Made by a program: the position numbers and the translations under genes. Shown here piece by piece: positions 1-8,316 of a stretch of 47,257 bases of DNA; positions within the stretch are counted from its first letter, which is position 1, and each line of letters starts with the position of its first letter. The notes beneath the pieces were generated by a model. That model was given only the letters and a program-made list of their open reading frames with translations, did no database searches and was not told the origin of the DNA. The stretch comes from Verrucomicrobiota bacterium (GTDB lineage Bacteria; Verrucomicrobiota; Verrucomicrobiia; Opitutales; Opitutaceae): the NCBI GenBank assembly GCA_026398065.1, contig JAPLTR010000701.1, positions 1 to 47,257 on the forward strand, written 5' to 3'.

Positions 1-731
1 GCGGCGGCGTCGAGGCGCGGCATGATCGTGCGCTGGATAAGCGGGCCGCCGAAGGGCGTGAGCGCGAGGCAGACGAAGAAAAACCACGCGGCGCGACTGC
101 GCGTGCCAAGGAGCGCGAGAAAGGCCTCGGTGAGTCCGAGCACGACGAGCCAAGGGGCGACGGAGCCGAGGGTGGTCAGGGTTCCGGCGGCGACGGTGGC
201 TGGGTCGGGGCGAAGCAGGAGATTGAAGGCGTTGACGAGAGCGGATGTGGCGAAACCGAAGGCGGCGAGCCGCAGGCCGCGACGTCGTCGGTCCCCAGCC
301 GGGGCCAGCCACCAGAAGAAGCCGGCGCCGGTGGCGAGCAGGGTGGTGATGACGACGCGCGTGACGAGGGTGGTGATTGGCAGCGGGGCGAACAGGGCGA
401 GGATCACGGAGCCGGCGGGGACGACGTGGAGCCAGCGGGAAAGTGGGGGAGCCCCGAGGGGCCAGGCCAGGCGGCGCAGGAACTCAAGGAGGACCGCGAT
501 CATCGCGATCCGGTAGCCGAGGCCCGGCGGCGACTCGATGACGCTCGCCTGATTTCCCGTGAGCTGGGAGAGGGTGGTCCGGATCGCCTCGCCGAAGCCC
601 GCGCAAAGCGCGAAGGCGACCAGCCACCAGACGCCGCGCCGGCCGACGACCTCGGGCACGGCGCTCCACGCGACAAACATCCATCCGAGTCCCCCGAGGA
701 AAATCAGGTAACTTTCAGGGAAGGTGTTCAT
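1..731 (-). CDS. Polytopic membrane protein, likely sensor half of a two-component pair (partial)
   Basis: The reading frame starts at the ATG at 729-731 (MNTFPESYLIFLGG) and stays open to the left window edge, giving 243 residues without a stop. The visible part is almost entirely membrane: about six or seven hydrophobic stretches separated by short Arg-rich loops. No kinase, PAS or HAMP motif lies inside the window. The next gene upstream on the same strand, 85 bases away, is a NarL-type response regulator. I infer that this is the membrane sensor region of its partner histidine kinase, with the catalytic part beyond the edge. An unrelated integral membrane protein is possible. The open frame and hydrophobicity are seen directly; the kinase role is inferred from context. 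Confidence 0.6.
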   Translation of the reverse strand, partial: MNTFPESYLIFLGGLGWMFVAWSAVPEVVGRRGVWWLVAFALCAGFGEAIRTTLSQLTGNQASVIESPPGLGYRIAMIAVLLEFLRRLAWPLGAPPLSRWLHVVPAGSVILALFAPLPITTLVTRVVITTLLATGAGFFWWLAPAGDRRRRGLRLAAFGFATSALVNAFNLLLRPDPATVAAGTLTTLGSVAPWLVVLGLTEAFLALLGTRSRAAWFFFVCLALTPFGGPLIQRTIMPRLDAA

Positions 732-816
732 GGATTAGGAGACATACTACCGGAGGTGCTCCGGGCGGGCATCGGCCTGCGACCCTGAGACCGGGGTAGG
801 GGCGCTTCCTACGCGG

Positions 817-1494
817 TCAGCCACCCCCATGCTCGCGAATCCAGTGTGCGGCGCGGGCGGTGAGGGCGGCGGCGGAGTCGAGACCGAGTTTGTTTTTGAT
901 GTTCTCCCGATGGGCTTCCACGGTCTTGATACTGACACCGAGTTTTTCGGCGATGATGCGCGTGGGCAGCGCGTGGCCTACGAGGCGAAAGACCTGCAGT
1001 TCGCGGTCGGTCAGCTGGGCCTCGGCCCCAGTGGATCTGCGGCCATGGCCGGTGAGCGCGCCCAGGACGCTGGCGGAGACGCGGGGCGAAATGGCGATGC
1101 CTCCGGCGGCGGTATCCCGGATGGCGCGGAAGAGGGTGGCGACGGGTTCACGCTTCATCACGTAGCCGTGGGCTCCGGCGCGAAGGCATCGTTCGGCATA
1201 GACGTCCTCCGGGTGGAGGGAGAACACGACGATGCGCAATTCCGGATAAAGGGTGACGAGATCCTTGATGAGGGCGAGGCCGTCGTCTTCGGCGAGCATG
1301 AGGTCCATCACGAGCACCTGGGGCGGAGTGCGTTCGACCAGTGCGCGGGTCTCGCGAGCCGATCCGGCCTGACCGACGACGGTAAAGCCGCCCTCGCCGG
1401 CAAGCAGGGCGGCGAGGCCCTCGCGCATCACCGGGTGATCCTCGGCCACCGTGACGGTCAGGCGGTTCGTCCCGGCGCTGGCGGCGTGCGACAT
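817..1494 (-). CDS. NarL/FixJ-type response regulator
   Basis: This 225-residue protein has a receiver domain and a LuxR-type helix-turn-helix. The receiver (about residues 10-130) shows the acidic pair in VAEDHPVMREG, the phospho-acceptor Asp64 in VLVMDLMLAEDDG, the switch Ser in VVFSLHP and the conserved Lys in GYVMKREP. The C-terminal domain (about 160-220) has LTDRELQVFRLVGHAL and GVSIKTVEAHRENIK, typical of LuxR DNA-binding helices. Length and layout are normal for the family. It is probably phosphorylated by a histidine kinase and then binds DNA as a dimer. The membrane protein gene 85 bases downstream on the same strand is the likely partner sensor. Target genes cannot be read from the sequence. 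Confidence 0.93.
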   Translation of the reverse strand: MSHAASAGTNRLTVTVAEDHPVMREGLAALLAGEGGFTVVGQAGSARETRALVERTPPQVLVMDLMLAEDDGLALIKDLVTLYPELRIVVFSLHPEDVYAERCLRAGAHGYVMKREPVATLFRAIRDTAAGGIAISPRVSASVLGALTGHGRRSTGAEAQLTDRELQVFRLVGHALPTRIIAEKLGVSIKTVEAHRENIKNKLGLDSAAALTARAAHWIREHGGG

Positions 1495-1684
1495 CGGGCG
1501 ACGTAATCAGCTCAGGGTCGGAGGGCGCAAGCGCGAAGCCGTCGGGGTGTCCGGCGCCGGCCGGATCTAAGGGTGGCCCCTATGGGTGCTTCGGGGAGCG
1601 CGCCCGATGCGGGGCCGGGGGGATCTGGGTAGGCTGAGCCCGTCGCTACCTCCCGTCCCCCGTCCCTCCGCCAAAGACAATCCC

Positions 1685-2902
1685 ATGAAAACGATCCCGC
1701 TCCTCACTTTCTCCCTCGCCCTTGTCTCGCTTGGAGCGTCCACCGCCCGCGCCACGATGTTCACCGTGATCGACCTGGGCCTGGCCGACGGCACCTCCAC
1801 CCGGGCGACCGGAGTGAACAACTCGGGCACGGTGGTCGGTAATATCTTTGGCGATACACGGGCCGACGGCACCGCCACCACCTCGGGGTTCCGCTATTCG
1901 TATGCGGGCGGCCTGATGGAATCGCTGCGGTACGACACGGCGAATCCCGACCCGGGCTCGCCATATGGCCCGATCCTCCATCACCAGCGGATGGCCTATG
2001 CGATCAACAATGCCGGCCAGATCGCCGGAGCCATCGATGTCAACGGCTGGTCCGCCGGCGGTGCGGCGGCGGCGAGCGTGGGGCCCTTCGCCACGGTGAC
2101 GAACCCCGACAACTCGACCACGTTCTTTCCGGTCTATGCGCCGGAGACGAACCTCGCGGCCTCGTCGACCGCGTATGCCATCAACGCCAGCGGGCAGATC
2201 GCGGGACTGCGCATTCCGACCGGCACGGACAGCAGCGGCTTCACCACGTACGAGAACTACGGCACGGCCAAAGGCATGAACGACGCGGGCACCGTGGTGG
2301 GCTTCGACGGGAACTTCAAGGGCTTCGTTTCCTCCGGCGGCGTGACGACCCAAATTGCCCAGCCGCTCGGCGGCCGGTCCGACCAGAACTTCTCGGCGAA
2401 CGACATCAATAACAACGGCCTGATCGTGGGCACGGCGGCGAACGCCAGCTTTAACCGACACGGTTTCAGCATCAACGCCGCGGGGGTGATCGTTGACATC
2501 GGACTGTTGAATTTCAGCCAGAGTGCGGCGCTCGCGGTGAACGACGCCGGCCAGATCGTGGGCAATGCAGACTATTTCGAACGGATTGCAGGGCGCAACG
2601 TGGTCTCCAAGCACGCGATTCTCTACACGCAGGAGACCGGGATCATGGACCTGAACAGCTATTTCATCGGCACGGGCAACATGACGCTGACCGAAGCGAC
2701 GGCCATCAGTGAAAACGGCTTCATCGCGGGCTACGGCCGCTATGCCGACGGGATCGACCATGCGTTTCTGCTCGTCCCGGCCACGCTGAGCTCGTCCGTC
2801 CCCGATGGGGGCGGTACGGCAGCACTGCTGCTGCTGGCACTCGTGGTTCAGGTCGCAGTGCGGCGCGGCGCCGCGACGCGCGCAGTGGTCGAATCACGCT
2901 AA
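1685..2902 (+). CDS. Secreted HAF-repeat protein with VPD-CTERM sorting tail
   Basis: The 405-residue protein begins with a clear signal peptide (MKTIPLLTFSLALVSLGAS, cleavage probably near ARA), which is why I use the ATG at 1685 rather than the in-frame start at 1586. The body has about eight HAF-type repeats of the form A-x-x-I/V-N-x-x-G-x-I/V-x-G, for example AYAINNAGQIAG, AYAINASGQIAG and ALAVNDAGQIVG. Such repeats are expected to fold as a beta-propeller. The C terminus has VPDGGG, a hydrophobic helix and an Arg-rich end, the verrucomicrobial version of the PEP-CTERM sorting signal handled by an exosortase. It is therefore probably exported and anchored or released at the cell surface. 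Ligand and function are unknown. The next gene is a second VPD-CTERM protein on the same strand. Confidence 0.88.
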   Translation: MKTIPLLTFSLALVSLGASTARATMFTVIDLGLADGTSTRATGVNNSGTVVGNIFGDTRADGTATTSGFRYSYAGGLMESLRYDTANPDPGSPYGPILHHQRMAYAINNAGQIAGAIDVNGWSAGGAAAASVGPFATVTNPDNSTTFFPVYAPETNLAASSTAYAINASGQIAGLRIPTGTDSSGFTTYENYGTAKGMNDAGTVVGFDGNFKGFVSSGGVTTQIAQPLGGRSDQNFSANDINNNGLIVGTAANASFNRHGFSINAAGVIVDIGLLNFSQSAALAVNDAGQIVGNADYFERIAGRNVVSKHAILYTQETGIMDLNSYFIGTGNMTLTEATAISENGFIAGYGRYADGIDHAFLLVPATLSSSVPDGGGTAALLLLALVVQVAVRRGAATRAVVESR

Positions 2903-2921
2903 CTTCCGATCCGAACCCTTC

Positions 2922-3605
2922 ATGAAATCAACAATCCGCCTGCTCCCACTCCTCGCGTTCTCCATGCTCGCCTCCGCCACCCATGCGGGGACCATTGCGC
3001 TCTCGGTTACCCCTCTCCCGGGCGCAACCGGCACCCATATCGGCGATTCGGGCGTGATCGGCTGGAGCTTCACGGCTAACAGCAATCTCACGGTAACGGA
3101 CCTCGGATTCTATGATTTTCGCGGCAACGGATTCGTCGAGAGCCACTAGGTGGGGATATGGGCGGATGGCGGTGCGCTGCTCGGCTCGGCGTTGGTCACG
3201 ACCGGAGACGCTCTGCTGAACGGGTTTCGCTACACGGCGGCGGCACCGATCCAATTGTCCTCGGGCCAGACCTATGTGATCGGGGCGTGGACGAGCACGA
3301 ACGAAGCGTTTCTGAGCACGTTTTTCGGCAATCCCAGTCTTGCGAGTTACTCGACCTCGGCGGAGGTCACCTACGTGAACAATCGCCTGGCCTACGGCGC
3401 GGGTACACTGGTGCGACCGGACGATTCCGCGCTTGGTCAAACTGGACGCTTTGGCCCCAACTTCCAATACACCGTGACGGCCGCAGTGCCTGACCAAGCG
3501 GCGACGTTTCCCCTGCTCGGTTTGGCGGCCTTGGTGCTGGCTTCGATCCGGCGGACTGCCGGGCGTGCCGGCCGTCAGACAGTGGTCGCGTCAGTCAGGC
3601 GATGA
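2922..3605 (+). pseudogene. VPD-CTERM secreted protein interrupted by an in-frame amber codon
   Basis: The ATG at 2922 opens a signal peptide (MKSTIRLLPLLAFSMLASAT) and a beta-rich domain resembling DUF4082-like modules, up to GNGFVESH. A TAG codon at 3147-3149 then interrupts the frame. The same frame continues at once with VGIWADGGALLGSALV and runs to a normal VPD-CTERM tail (VPDQAATFPLLGLAALV plus Arg-rich end). In this type of domain the expected text is SH-Q-VGxW, so a single C-to-T change (CAG to TAG) explains the stop. There is no other stop or frameshift in 228 codons, so the lesion is recent, a sequencing error, or suppressed. The last 15 bases overlap the convergent transporter gene. 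Confidence 0.8.
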
Positions 3606-4583
3606 CCCCGGGACGGTTGCCGGGCCGATATGACGCGGGGACGGCGTCTGCTCGGCGGCCGCTGCTTGGGCAGGGGCCGGGGCGGACTTGGCTTTTTGCG
3701 TAGTGATGATCGCGACGGCCGTGACGATGACAGCGGAGGCGACAAGGGTCCTTGGTCCGATGGGCTCGTGGAGCAGGAGCCAGCCGAGGAAGACGGCCAC
3801 GATGGGATTCACGTAGGCATAGGTGGAGACGCGTGCGGGGGTGCTGTGCTTCATGAGCCACACGAAGGTCGAAAAGCCAACGAGCGAGCCCATCCCGATG
3901 AGGTAGGCAAACGCGCCCCACGCGCGCGGAGGGATCGCGGCAAGATTGAGCGCGGCAAAGTCGCCGTGAATGATCGCGACAAGCAGCAGCGAGGTGCCAC
4001 CCCCGAGCATCTGGAGTGAGGCGGCGACAATGGAGTCGGCCCCATGCTTCGAGTGACGCGAGTAGATCGAGCCGACGCCCCAGGATGCGCAGCCGAGGAG
4101 GATGGCGGCGACGCCACCGAGGTGAAGGCCACCGTGGCTGGTGTTTTCCCACGGTGCGGCCAGCCAGGTGACACCCGCGAAACCCAGGAGGAGGGCGAAG
4201 GCGGTGGTCGCGCCGGGGCGTGTGCCGCCGGGCCAGGCCCACTCGGTGAGGACGATGAAGAGCGGGCCGATGCCGATGAGCAGAGCGGTGATGCCGGAGG
4301 GCACGTATTGCTCCGCCCACACCACCGCGCCGTTGCCGCCGAGGAGGAGGAAGGTGCCGATGATGGCATTGGCGCGCCACTGACGGGCGGTGGGCCAGGC
4401 GGCGCCGCGGAGCTTCAGTACCGTGAAGAGGATCGTGCCGGCGGTGAGGAAGCGCGCGGCAGCCATGAGGAACGGCGGCATCGACTCGACGGCGACGCGG
4501 ATTCCCAGGTATGTGCTCCCCCAGATGAGATAGATCGCGGCGAAGGCGAGGATGAGGGCGGTGCGGGAGGGCGTGGTATTCAA
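3591..4583 (-). CDS. EamA/DMT-superfamily transporter (YedA-like)
   Basis: The 330-residue protein has about ten hydrophobic segments arranged as two EamA repeats. The first begins IYLIWGSTYLGIRVAVESMP, the second includes WGVGSIYSRH and AYVNPIVAVFLGWLLLHEP, both characteristic of drug/metabolite exporters of the YedA/RhaT kind. The C-terminal tail is Ala/Pro-rich and soluble. It lies 63 bases downstream of a broken MocR-family regulator on the same strand, a common pairing in which the regulator controls the exporter. The substrate cannot be read from sequence; amino acids or related metabolites are typical for relatives. The 3' end overlaps the convergent VPD-CTERM gene by 15 bases. Confidence 0.9.
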   Translation of the reverse strand: MNTTPSRTALILAFAAIYLIWGSTYLGIRVAVESMPPFLMAAARFLTAGTILFTVLKLRGAAWPTARQWRANAIIGTFLLLGGNGAVVWAEQYVPSGITALLIGIGPLFIVLTEWAWPGGTRPGATTAFALLLGFAGVTWLAAPWENTSHGGLHLGGVAAILLGCASWGVGSIYSRHSKHGADSIVAASLQMLGGGTSLLLVAIIHGDFAALNLAAIPPRAWGAFAYLIGMGSLVGFSTFVWLMKHSTPARVSTYAYVNPIVAVFLGWLLLHEPIGPRTLVASAVIVTAVAIITTQKAKSAPAPAQAAAAEQTPSPRHIGPATVPGSSPD

Positions 4584-4646
4584 GCGAGCACGGGTAGGCG
4601 GAGCGAGGAGAGACAGGAAGCGTTCCCGTGAGAAAGCCGCTCCGAT

Positions 4647-6022
4647 TTACAGCTGCTTCTTCGCGAGATCGCCGAGGGTGTGAAGGGCGGTCTCGATGGT
4701 GTCGCTCCAGGGCAGGCCGCAGTTCATGCGGAGGCAGTTCTTGTAGCGTTCCTTCACCGAGAAGAGCGCGCCGGGGGCGATGCTGATCTTGTGCCTGAGT
4801 GCGTCGCGGTGGAGCCGGAGCGTGTCGACGCCGGCTGGCATCTCGATCCAGAGCACGAAGCTGCCCTCCGGGCGGCTGAGGCGCGTGCCCTCGGGAAAGT
4901 GGCGAAGGATCGTCTGCGAGAAGAGATGGAGCTGGCTGTGGTAGGCCCGGCGAATGGAGCGGAGGTGGTGGTCGTAGCCGCCGTTGCGGAGGAAATCGGA
5001 CACGGTCTTCTGCAGCACGACGGGCGTGCCGAGCGTATTGGTAAACTTGAGACGGCGGACGCGCTCCAGGTAGCGGCCCGGCGCGCACCAGCCGACGCGC
5101 AGAGAGGGTGCGAGGGTCTTGCCGAAGGAGCTGCAGAGGAGCACGCGGCCGTCGGTGTCCCAGGCCTTGAGCGGCTTGGGGCGGCGCTCGCCGAAGTGGA
5201 GGTCGCCGTAGATGTCGTCCTCGATGGCAGGCACGTCGAACTCGGCCAGAATCTTATAGAGCTTCTCCTTGTTCTCGTCGGGCATGCAGGAGCCGAGCGG
5301 GTTGGAATAGCTCGGCATGACCATGAGGGCCTTCACGTTGTTGTTCGCGAGGGCGTCGCGGGTGGCGTCGAGGCAGATGCCGGTGCGCGAGCCGGTGGGG
5401 ATTTCCACAACCTTCAGGTTGAGGGCCTGGAGAGTTTCGAGGAAACCGAAGTAGGTGGGCGTCTCCACGGCCACGGTGTCGCCGGGCTTGGTGACGGCGC
5501 GAAGCGAGAGATTGAGCGCCTCGGTGCAGCCGATGGTGACGACGACGAACCGCAGGCGGTGGCATAGCGGCCGAGCAGGGCGGGATCGTTGCGGCCGACG
5601 GCGGCGAGGATGCGTGCGAGCTTCTTGGTGGGAAACAGCGAGTGGTGCGGGCACGCGGCGCCGAAGGGCACGTAGCTCGGGTCGGCGGCGAGCATGAGGA
5701 CTTCGGCGGTAAGGTCGTTGACGCCGACGTGGCTGGCCTTGGCCATCGGCTTCGCCATCCGGGGCTCCAGCGCCTCGCTGGGAAGCCGCGGGCGCACATA
5801 GTATCCGGACTGGGGACGGGCTTCGACACAGCCGCGGTTTTCCAACAGGGTATAAGCCTGGAGCACGGTGGAGATGCTCACGTCACGCTGAAGGGACATG
5901 CGGCGAACCGACGGCAGCCGGTGGCCCGGGCGCAGCGTGCCCTGGTCGATGAGCTGCTCAAGGGAACGCGCGAGCTCGACATAGAGCGGCGCGGCGGCGG
6001 GAGCGGTGAGCGTTTGGATCAT
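4647..6022 (-). pseudogene. MocR/GntR-aminotransferase fusion regulator, frameshifted by internal deletion
   Basis: The N-terminal part starts at 6022 with a GntR winged helix (PLYVELARSLEQLIDQG, RLPSVRRMSLQRDVSISTV, ENRGCVEARPQSGYYV). The frame runs into the aminotransferase-like domain up to LLGRYAT near 5560. From about 5555 downward the family sequence resumes in another frame with VVVTIGCTEALNLSLRAVTK and continues to the stop at 4647, including the PLP-binding lysine region LLCSSFGKTLAPSLRVGW. YdcR-like relatives have roughly 25 residues between these two blocks; here only about 11 bases remain. A deletion not divisible by three therefore shifts the frame inside the gene. The DNA-binding domain alone could still be made as a fragment. 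In intact relatives the protein senses an amino-acid-like ligand and controls a neighbouring exporter. Confidence 0.85.
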
Positions 6023-6095
6023 GGCGGGAATCGTAGAGGACCGTAAATCGGGGACGCTGAGATTACGGAAAAGGGCGGCCGGCTAGCAGGAGTAG

Positions 6096-6122
6096 CCGGT
6101 ACAGTTTGCCACCAGTACAGTT
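6096..6122. promoter_or_regulatory. Direct-repeat operator candidate for the MocR regulator
   Basis: Two copies of an 11-base word lie 16 bases apart: CCGGTACAGTT at 6096-6106 and CCAGTACAGTT at 6112-6122, differing at one position. They lie 74 bases upstream of the MocR-type start. Head-to-tail repeats with about one and a half helical turns between them match how MocR regulators such as PdxR and TauR are known to bind. Function is inferred; repeat and spacing are seen directly. Confidence 0.5.
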
Positions 6123-6201
6123 GGAGCAAGGGATGGAGTGTGACCATGACAATCTGGCGTGGGACATTGACAGGATCAGAGGATTGCGGCGGGGTGGCGG
6201 G

Positions 6202-6783
6202 ATGAACGAGACGGAGGAATTTTCGCGGCTGGTGAGCGCGCTGCTCGGAAGGTTTTTCGCCCAGAACGGACGTGGCGCTCCGTCCGGCGCGGAAAGCGCG
6301 GCGTTGGCCGCGCGGCTGTGGGCGCTCGTCGCGGAGCGGGGTCTGCCCCGGCCACTGGCGGCGGGCGAATGCGGGGCACCGGGCGGGATGAGCGAGGACG
6401 AGTGCGCGCCGCTCGTGGCGCGGGTGCTCGGCGACGGCGAGCGGGACGAGTTGCTGGCGAATGCGGTGAAACAGCTCGTGAAGGCGTGCTTTTATCCGGA
6501 GTTCACAATGTGCCGGGACTCGTATCGCGAACCGACGAAGGACGGCGGGTGCAAGCGGCAGGAGCTCGAGCGTGTGCGCGGACGGGTGAGCGGGGCGCAC
6601 TGTGTGGACTGCCCGCACTGGGTGGCGCTGACGGCGGAGCAGAACGCCGAACTGCTGGCGCGCGAGTGGCGCGTGGGCGGAGCGGAGGTTTTTGCCGCGA
6701 ATCGCGGGGTTTTTCTGCCGGAGGATTTCCGGGCGCTGCGGCAATGGCTGCACGCGCGAGCCCGGTTCGGACAACGCGCCTAA
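6202..6783 (+). CDS. Uncharacterised protein with a Cys-rich C-terminal cluster
   Basis: I do not recognise this 193-residue protein. I start it at the ATG at 6202 (MNETEEFSRLVSALLG), just after a purine-rich GGCGGG; the frame is open further upstream to 6106. The N-terminal half is helical and Ala/Leu/Glu-rich. The C-terminal half has a conserved-looking cysteine set: CFYPEFTMC, then DGGCKRQE, then GAHCVDCPHW. The C-x7-C ... C ... C-x2-C-P-H pattern could hold zinc or an iron-sulfur cluster. No signal peptide or membrane segment is seen, so it is probably cytoplasmic. It is transcribed away from the MocR gene and its stop overlaps the convergent neighbour by four bases. Confidence 0.7.
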   Translation: MNETEEFSRLVSALLGRFFAQNGRGAPSGAESAALAARLWALVAERGLPRPLAAGECGAPGGMSEDECAPLVARVLGDGERDELLANAVKQLVKACFYPEFTMCRDSYREPTKDGGCKRQELERVRGRVSGAHCVDCPHWVALTAEQNAELLAREWRVGGAEVFAANRGVFLPEDFRALRQWLHARARFGQRA

Positions 6784-7373
6784 GCGGAGAGCGCCACGAG
6801 GCGCGCGCCGAGTGGGGCGAGAAGGGTGGTGAGCCGCTGGGCGTGACTGGGCACCGGCGCGCCAGTCGTATAGGTGTGGAGGCCGGAGAGGAGGAATTTC
6901 TCGGCGGCGAGCCACTGGGCGAAGTCGAGGAGTTCCTCGTGCGGAAAGGCGGTGGCGTCCCAGGCGAGGGCGAACCCGTCGGCGATGGCGAGGGCGGCAC
7001 CGAGGGCGCGGGCGTCGGAGACCGGCACGAGCAGGGTGATGGCGCGGAGGCGTTCGTCGGGCTGCGTCAGGCGGGCGAGGGCCGAGCGGACGGCGGCGAT
7101 CGAGACGGGCGAACCGGCGGCGAGGAGGATCGGGGCGGGCAGGGCGTCGCTCGGATGGGCGAGCGTGCCGAGATCGACGCCGCCGAGGAGACCGGCGACA
7201 CCGGGGTAATTGGCCGGAGTCTCGAGATTGAGGACGTAACCGAGCGAGGGGAATAGGGAGCACTCGACGAGGAGGTCGCCGACGAGGTCGCGGCCGGCGG
7301 GGGCGCGGAGGAATGCGGGCAGCGAAGGGTCGTTGAAAAACAGACAGGTGATGGTCGGCGGGGCGAGGGACAT
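6780..7373 (-). CDS. Uncharacterised protein at the end of the V4R gene cluster
   Basis: I do not recognise this 197-residue protein. It starts MSLAPPTITCLFFNDPSLPA and is rich in Ala, Leu and Pro, with alternating short hydrophobic strands and helices that suggest a soluble alpha/beta fold. No catalytic motif, signal peptide or membrane helix stands out. Its start lies seven bases after the stop of the V4R-domain gene, so the two are very likely cotranscribed and may be translationally coupled. This makes it a plausible partner in the same sensory cluster. High third-position GC supports a real gene. Its 3' end overlaps the convergent Cys-rich gene by four bases. Confidence 0.65.
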   Translation of the reverse strand: MSLAPPTITCLFFNDPSLPAFLRAPAGRDLVGDLLVECSLFPSLGYVLNLETPANYPGVAGLLGGVDLGTLAHPSDALPAPILLAAGSPVSIAAVRSALARLTQPDERLRAITLLVPVSDARALGAALAIADGFALAWDATAFPHEELLDFAQWLAAEKFLLSGLHTYTTGAPVPSHAQRLTTLLAPLGARLVALSA

Positions 7374-7380
7374 GGCAGGC

Positions 7381-8031
7381 TCAGGCTTTCAAGCGGGCGA
7401 TGATGGTCTCGGCGGTCTCGCGGCCGAGCAGGGGCGCGACGGTATCGAGGCGTTCGGTCGCGGTGATGACGAAGGTGCACCGGGGCGCGCCGCGGCGGAC
7501 GCAGGCGACCTCGAGGCAGCCGAGTTGCTCCCCGCTGATGTGCTCGAAGAAACCCTGGAGGAGGCCGGCGGGGTAGGCGTCGACGAAGTCGTACGCATCG
7601 ACGAGGATCTCGGCGAAATAGCTGTGGGTGAGATGGGCGACCACGAGACCATGCTCAGGGGCGTCGGAGAGATCGACCTTCAGCAGGCCCCAGCCGTGCG
7701 CCGTGAACGTGCGCTCCAGAAAAGTCATGGAGGTCTCAAGGGGAAGTTCCCCGAGGGTGGGCTGGCCCAGGCGGGCGGACTCGCGGTCGAGGGAGACGGC
7801 AAGCTCGCGGCCGCAGGAGCGGCCGGTGCGGGAGAGGATGTCGCGCCATGCGCCCGGTTTCTCGCGGAGCAGGACGTGATGGATGGCACGGGTGAACTCG
7901 TGGGCGGCGTAAACGACGCGCGCACCGGCCGGGTCGGTCACGGTGCCGGTCCCCGCTTCGGCGGCAAAGGCCCCCGGGTCAAAGAGGTGGTCGAGGCCCG
8001 AGGCGGGAGCAGAATTGTCAGGAGGAGGCAT
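7381..8031 (-). CDS. Stand-alone V4R-type ligand-sensing protein
   Basis: The 216-residue protein ends in a V4R (4-vinyl-reductase-like) domain. The diagnostic part is the C-terminal third: AGLLQGFFEHISGEQLGC, then EVACVRRGAPRCTFVI, with the three-cysteine pattern C-x4-C-x7-C that follows a Gly-rich helix in V4R proteins. V4R domains bind small hydrophobic ligands or metals and occur in aromatic-responsive regulators of the DmpR/XylR type and in tetrapyrrole enzymes. No DNA-binding or AAA domain is attached here. It sits 12 bases after a small Pro-rich gene and 7 bases before a hypothetical gene, in an operon-like run that also includes a second V4R-type protein. The ligand is unknown. Confidence 0.72.
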   Translation of the reverse strand: MPPPDNSAPASGLDHLFDPGAFAAEAGTGTVTDPAGARVVYAAHEFTRAIHHVLLREKPGAWRDILSRTGRSCGRELAVSLDRESARLGQPTLGELPLETSMTFLERTFTAHGWGLLKVDLSDAPEHGLVVAHLTHSYFAEILVDAYDFVDAYPAGLLQGFFEHISGEQLGCLEVACVRRGAPRCTFVITATERLDTVAPLLGRETAETIIARLKA

Positions 8032-8043
8032 CGCGGCGGGCGG

Positions 8044-8304
8044 TCACTTTTTCCAGGGGATTTTCTTGAAGAGGTTGGCTCCCGTTGTGGGGGGCGCGGG
8101 CGGGGGCGCGGCCTGAGCGGTGACCGGCGTGGCGTCAGCCATGGGAGCAGGTGCTGGCGGGGTCGGGGCGGGCGGAGGAGGTGCTGCTGGAGCGGCCACG
8201 GAGGCGGGGCGGGCGCCGGGGGCCGGGGCGGCGGCCAGTGCGGCGGCGAGCAGGCGGGTAAATTCCTCCGCGCGGGCGTAGTGGGTGTCGTTCCAGGAAG
8301 GCAT
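8044..8304 (-). CDS. Small Ala/Pro-rich protein with a basic tail
   Basis: I do not recognise this 86-residue protein. The first 25 residues (MPSWNDTHYARAEEFTRLLA) look helical, the middle is a low-complexity Ala/Pro linker, and the end is basic and aromatic (GANLFKKIPWKK). It sits 12 bases after one V4R-type gene and 12 bases before the other, so its position in a tight operon supports a real gene better than its sequence does. Helix-linker-basic peptide designs are typical of adaptor proteins that tether partners, but that is only a guess. Confidence 0.5.
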   Translation of the reverse strand: MPSWNDTHYARAEEFTRLLAAALAAAPAPGARPASVAAPAAPPPPAPTPPAPAPMADATPVTAQAAPPPAPPTTGANLFKKIPWKK

Positions 8305-8316
8305 CGTGGGGCGGGG

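Noticed and set aside
6019-7263. Long minus-strand frame of 414 codons rich in Arg and Pro
   Set aside because: It covers the Cys-rich gene on the opposite strand and part of the hypothetical gene in another frame. Its composition (Arg/Pro/His) is that of a shadow frame in GC-rich DNA.
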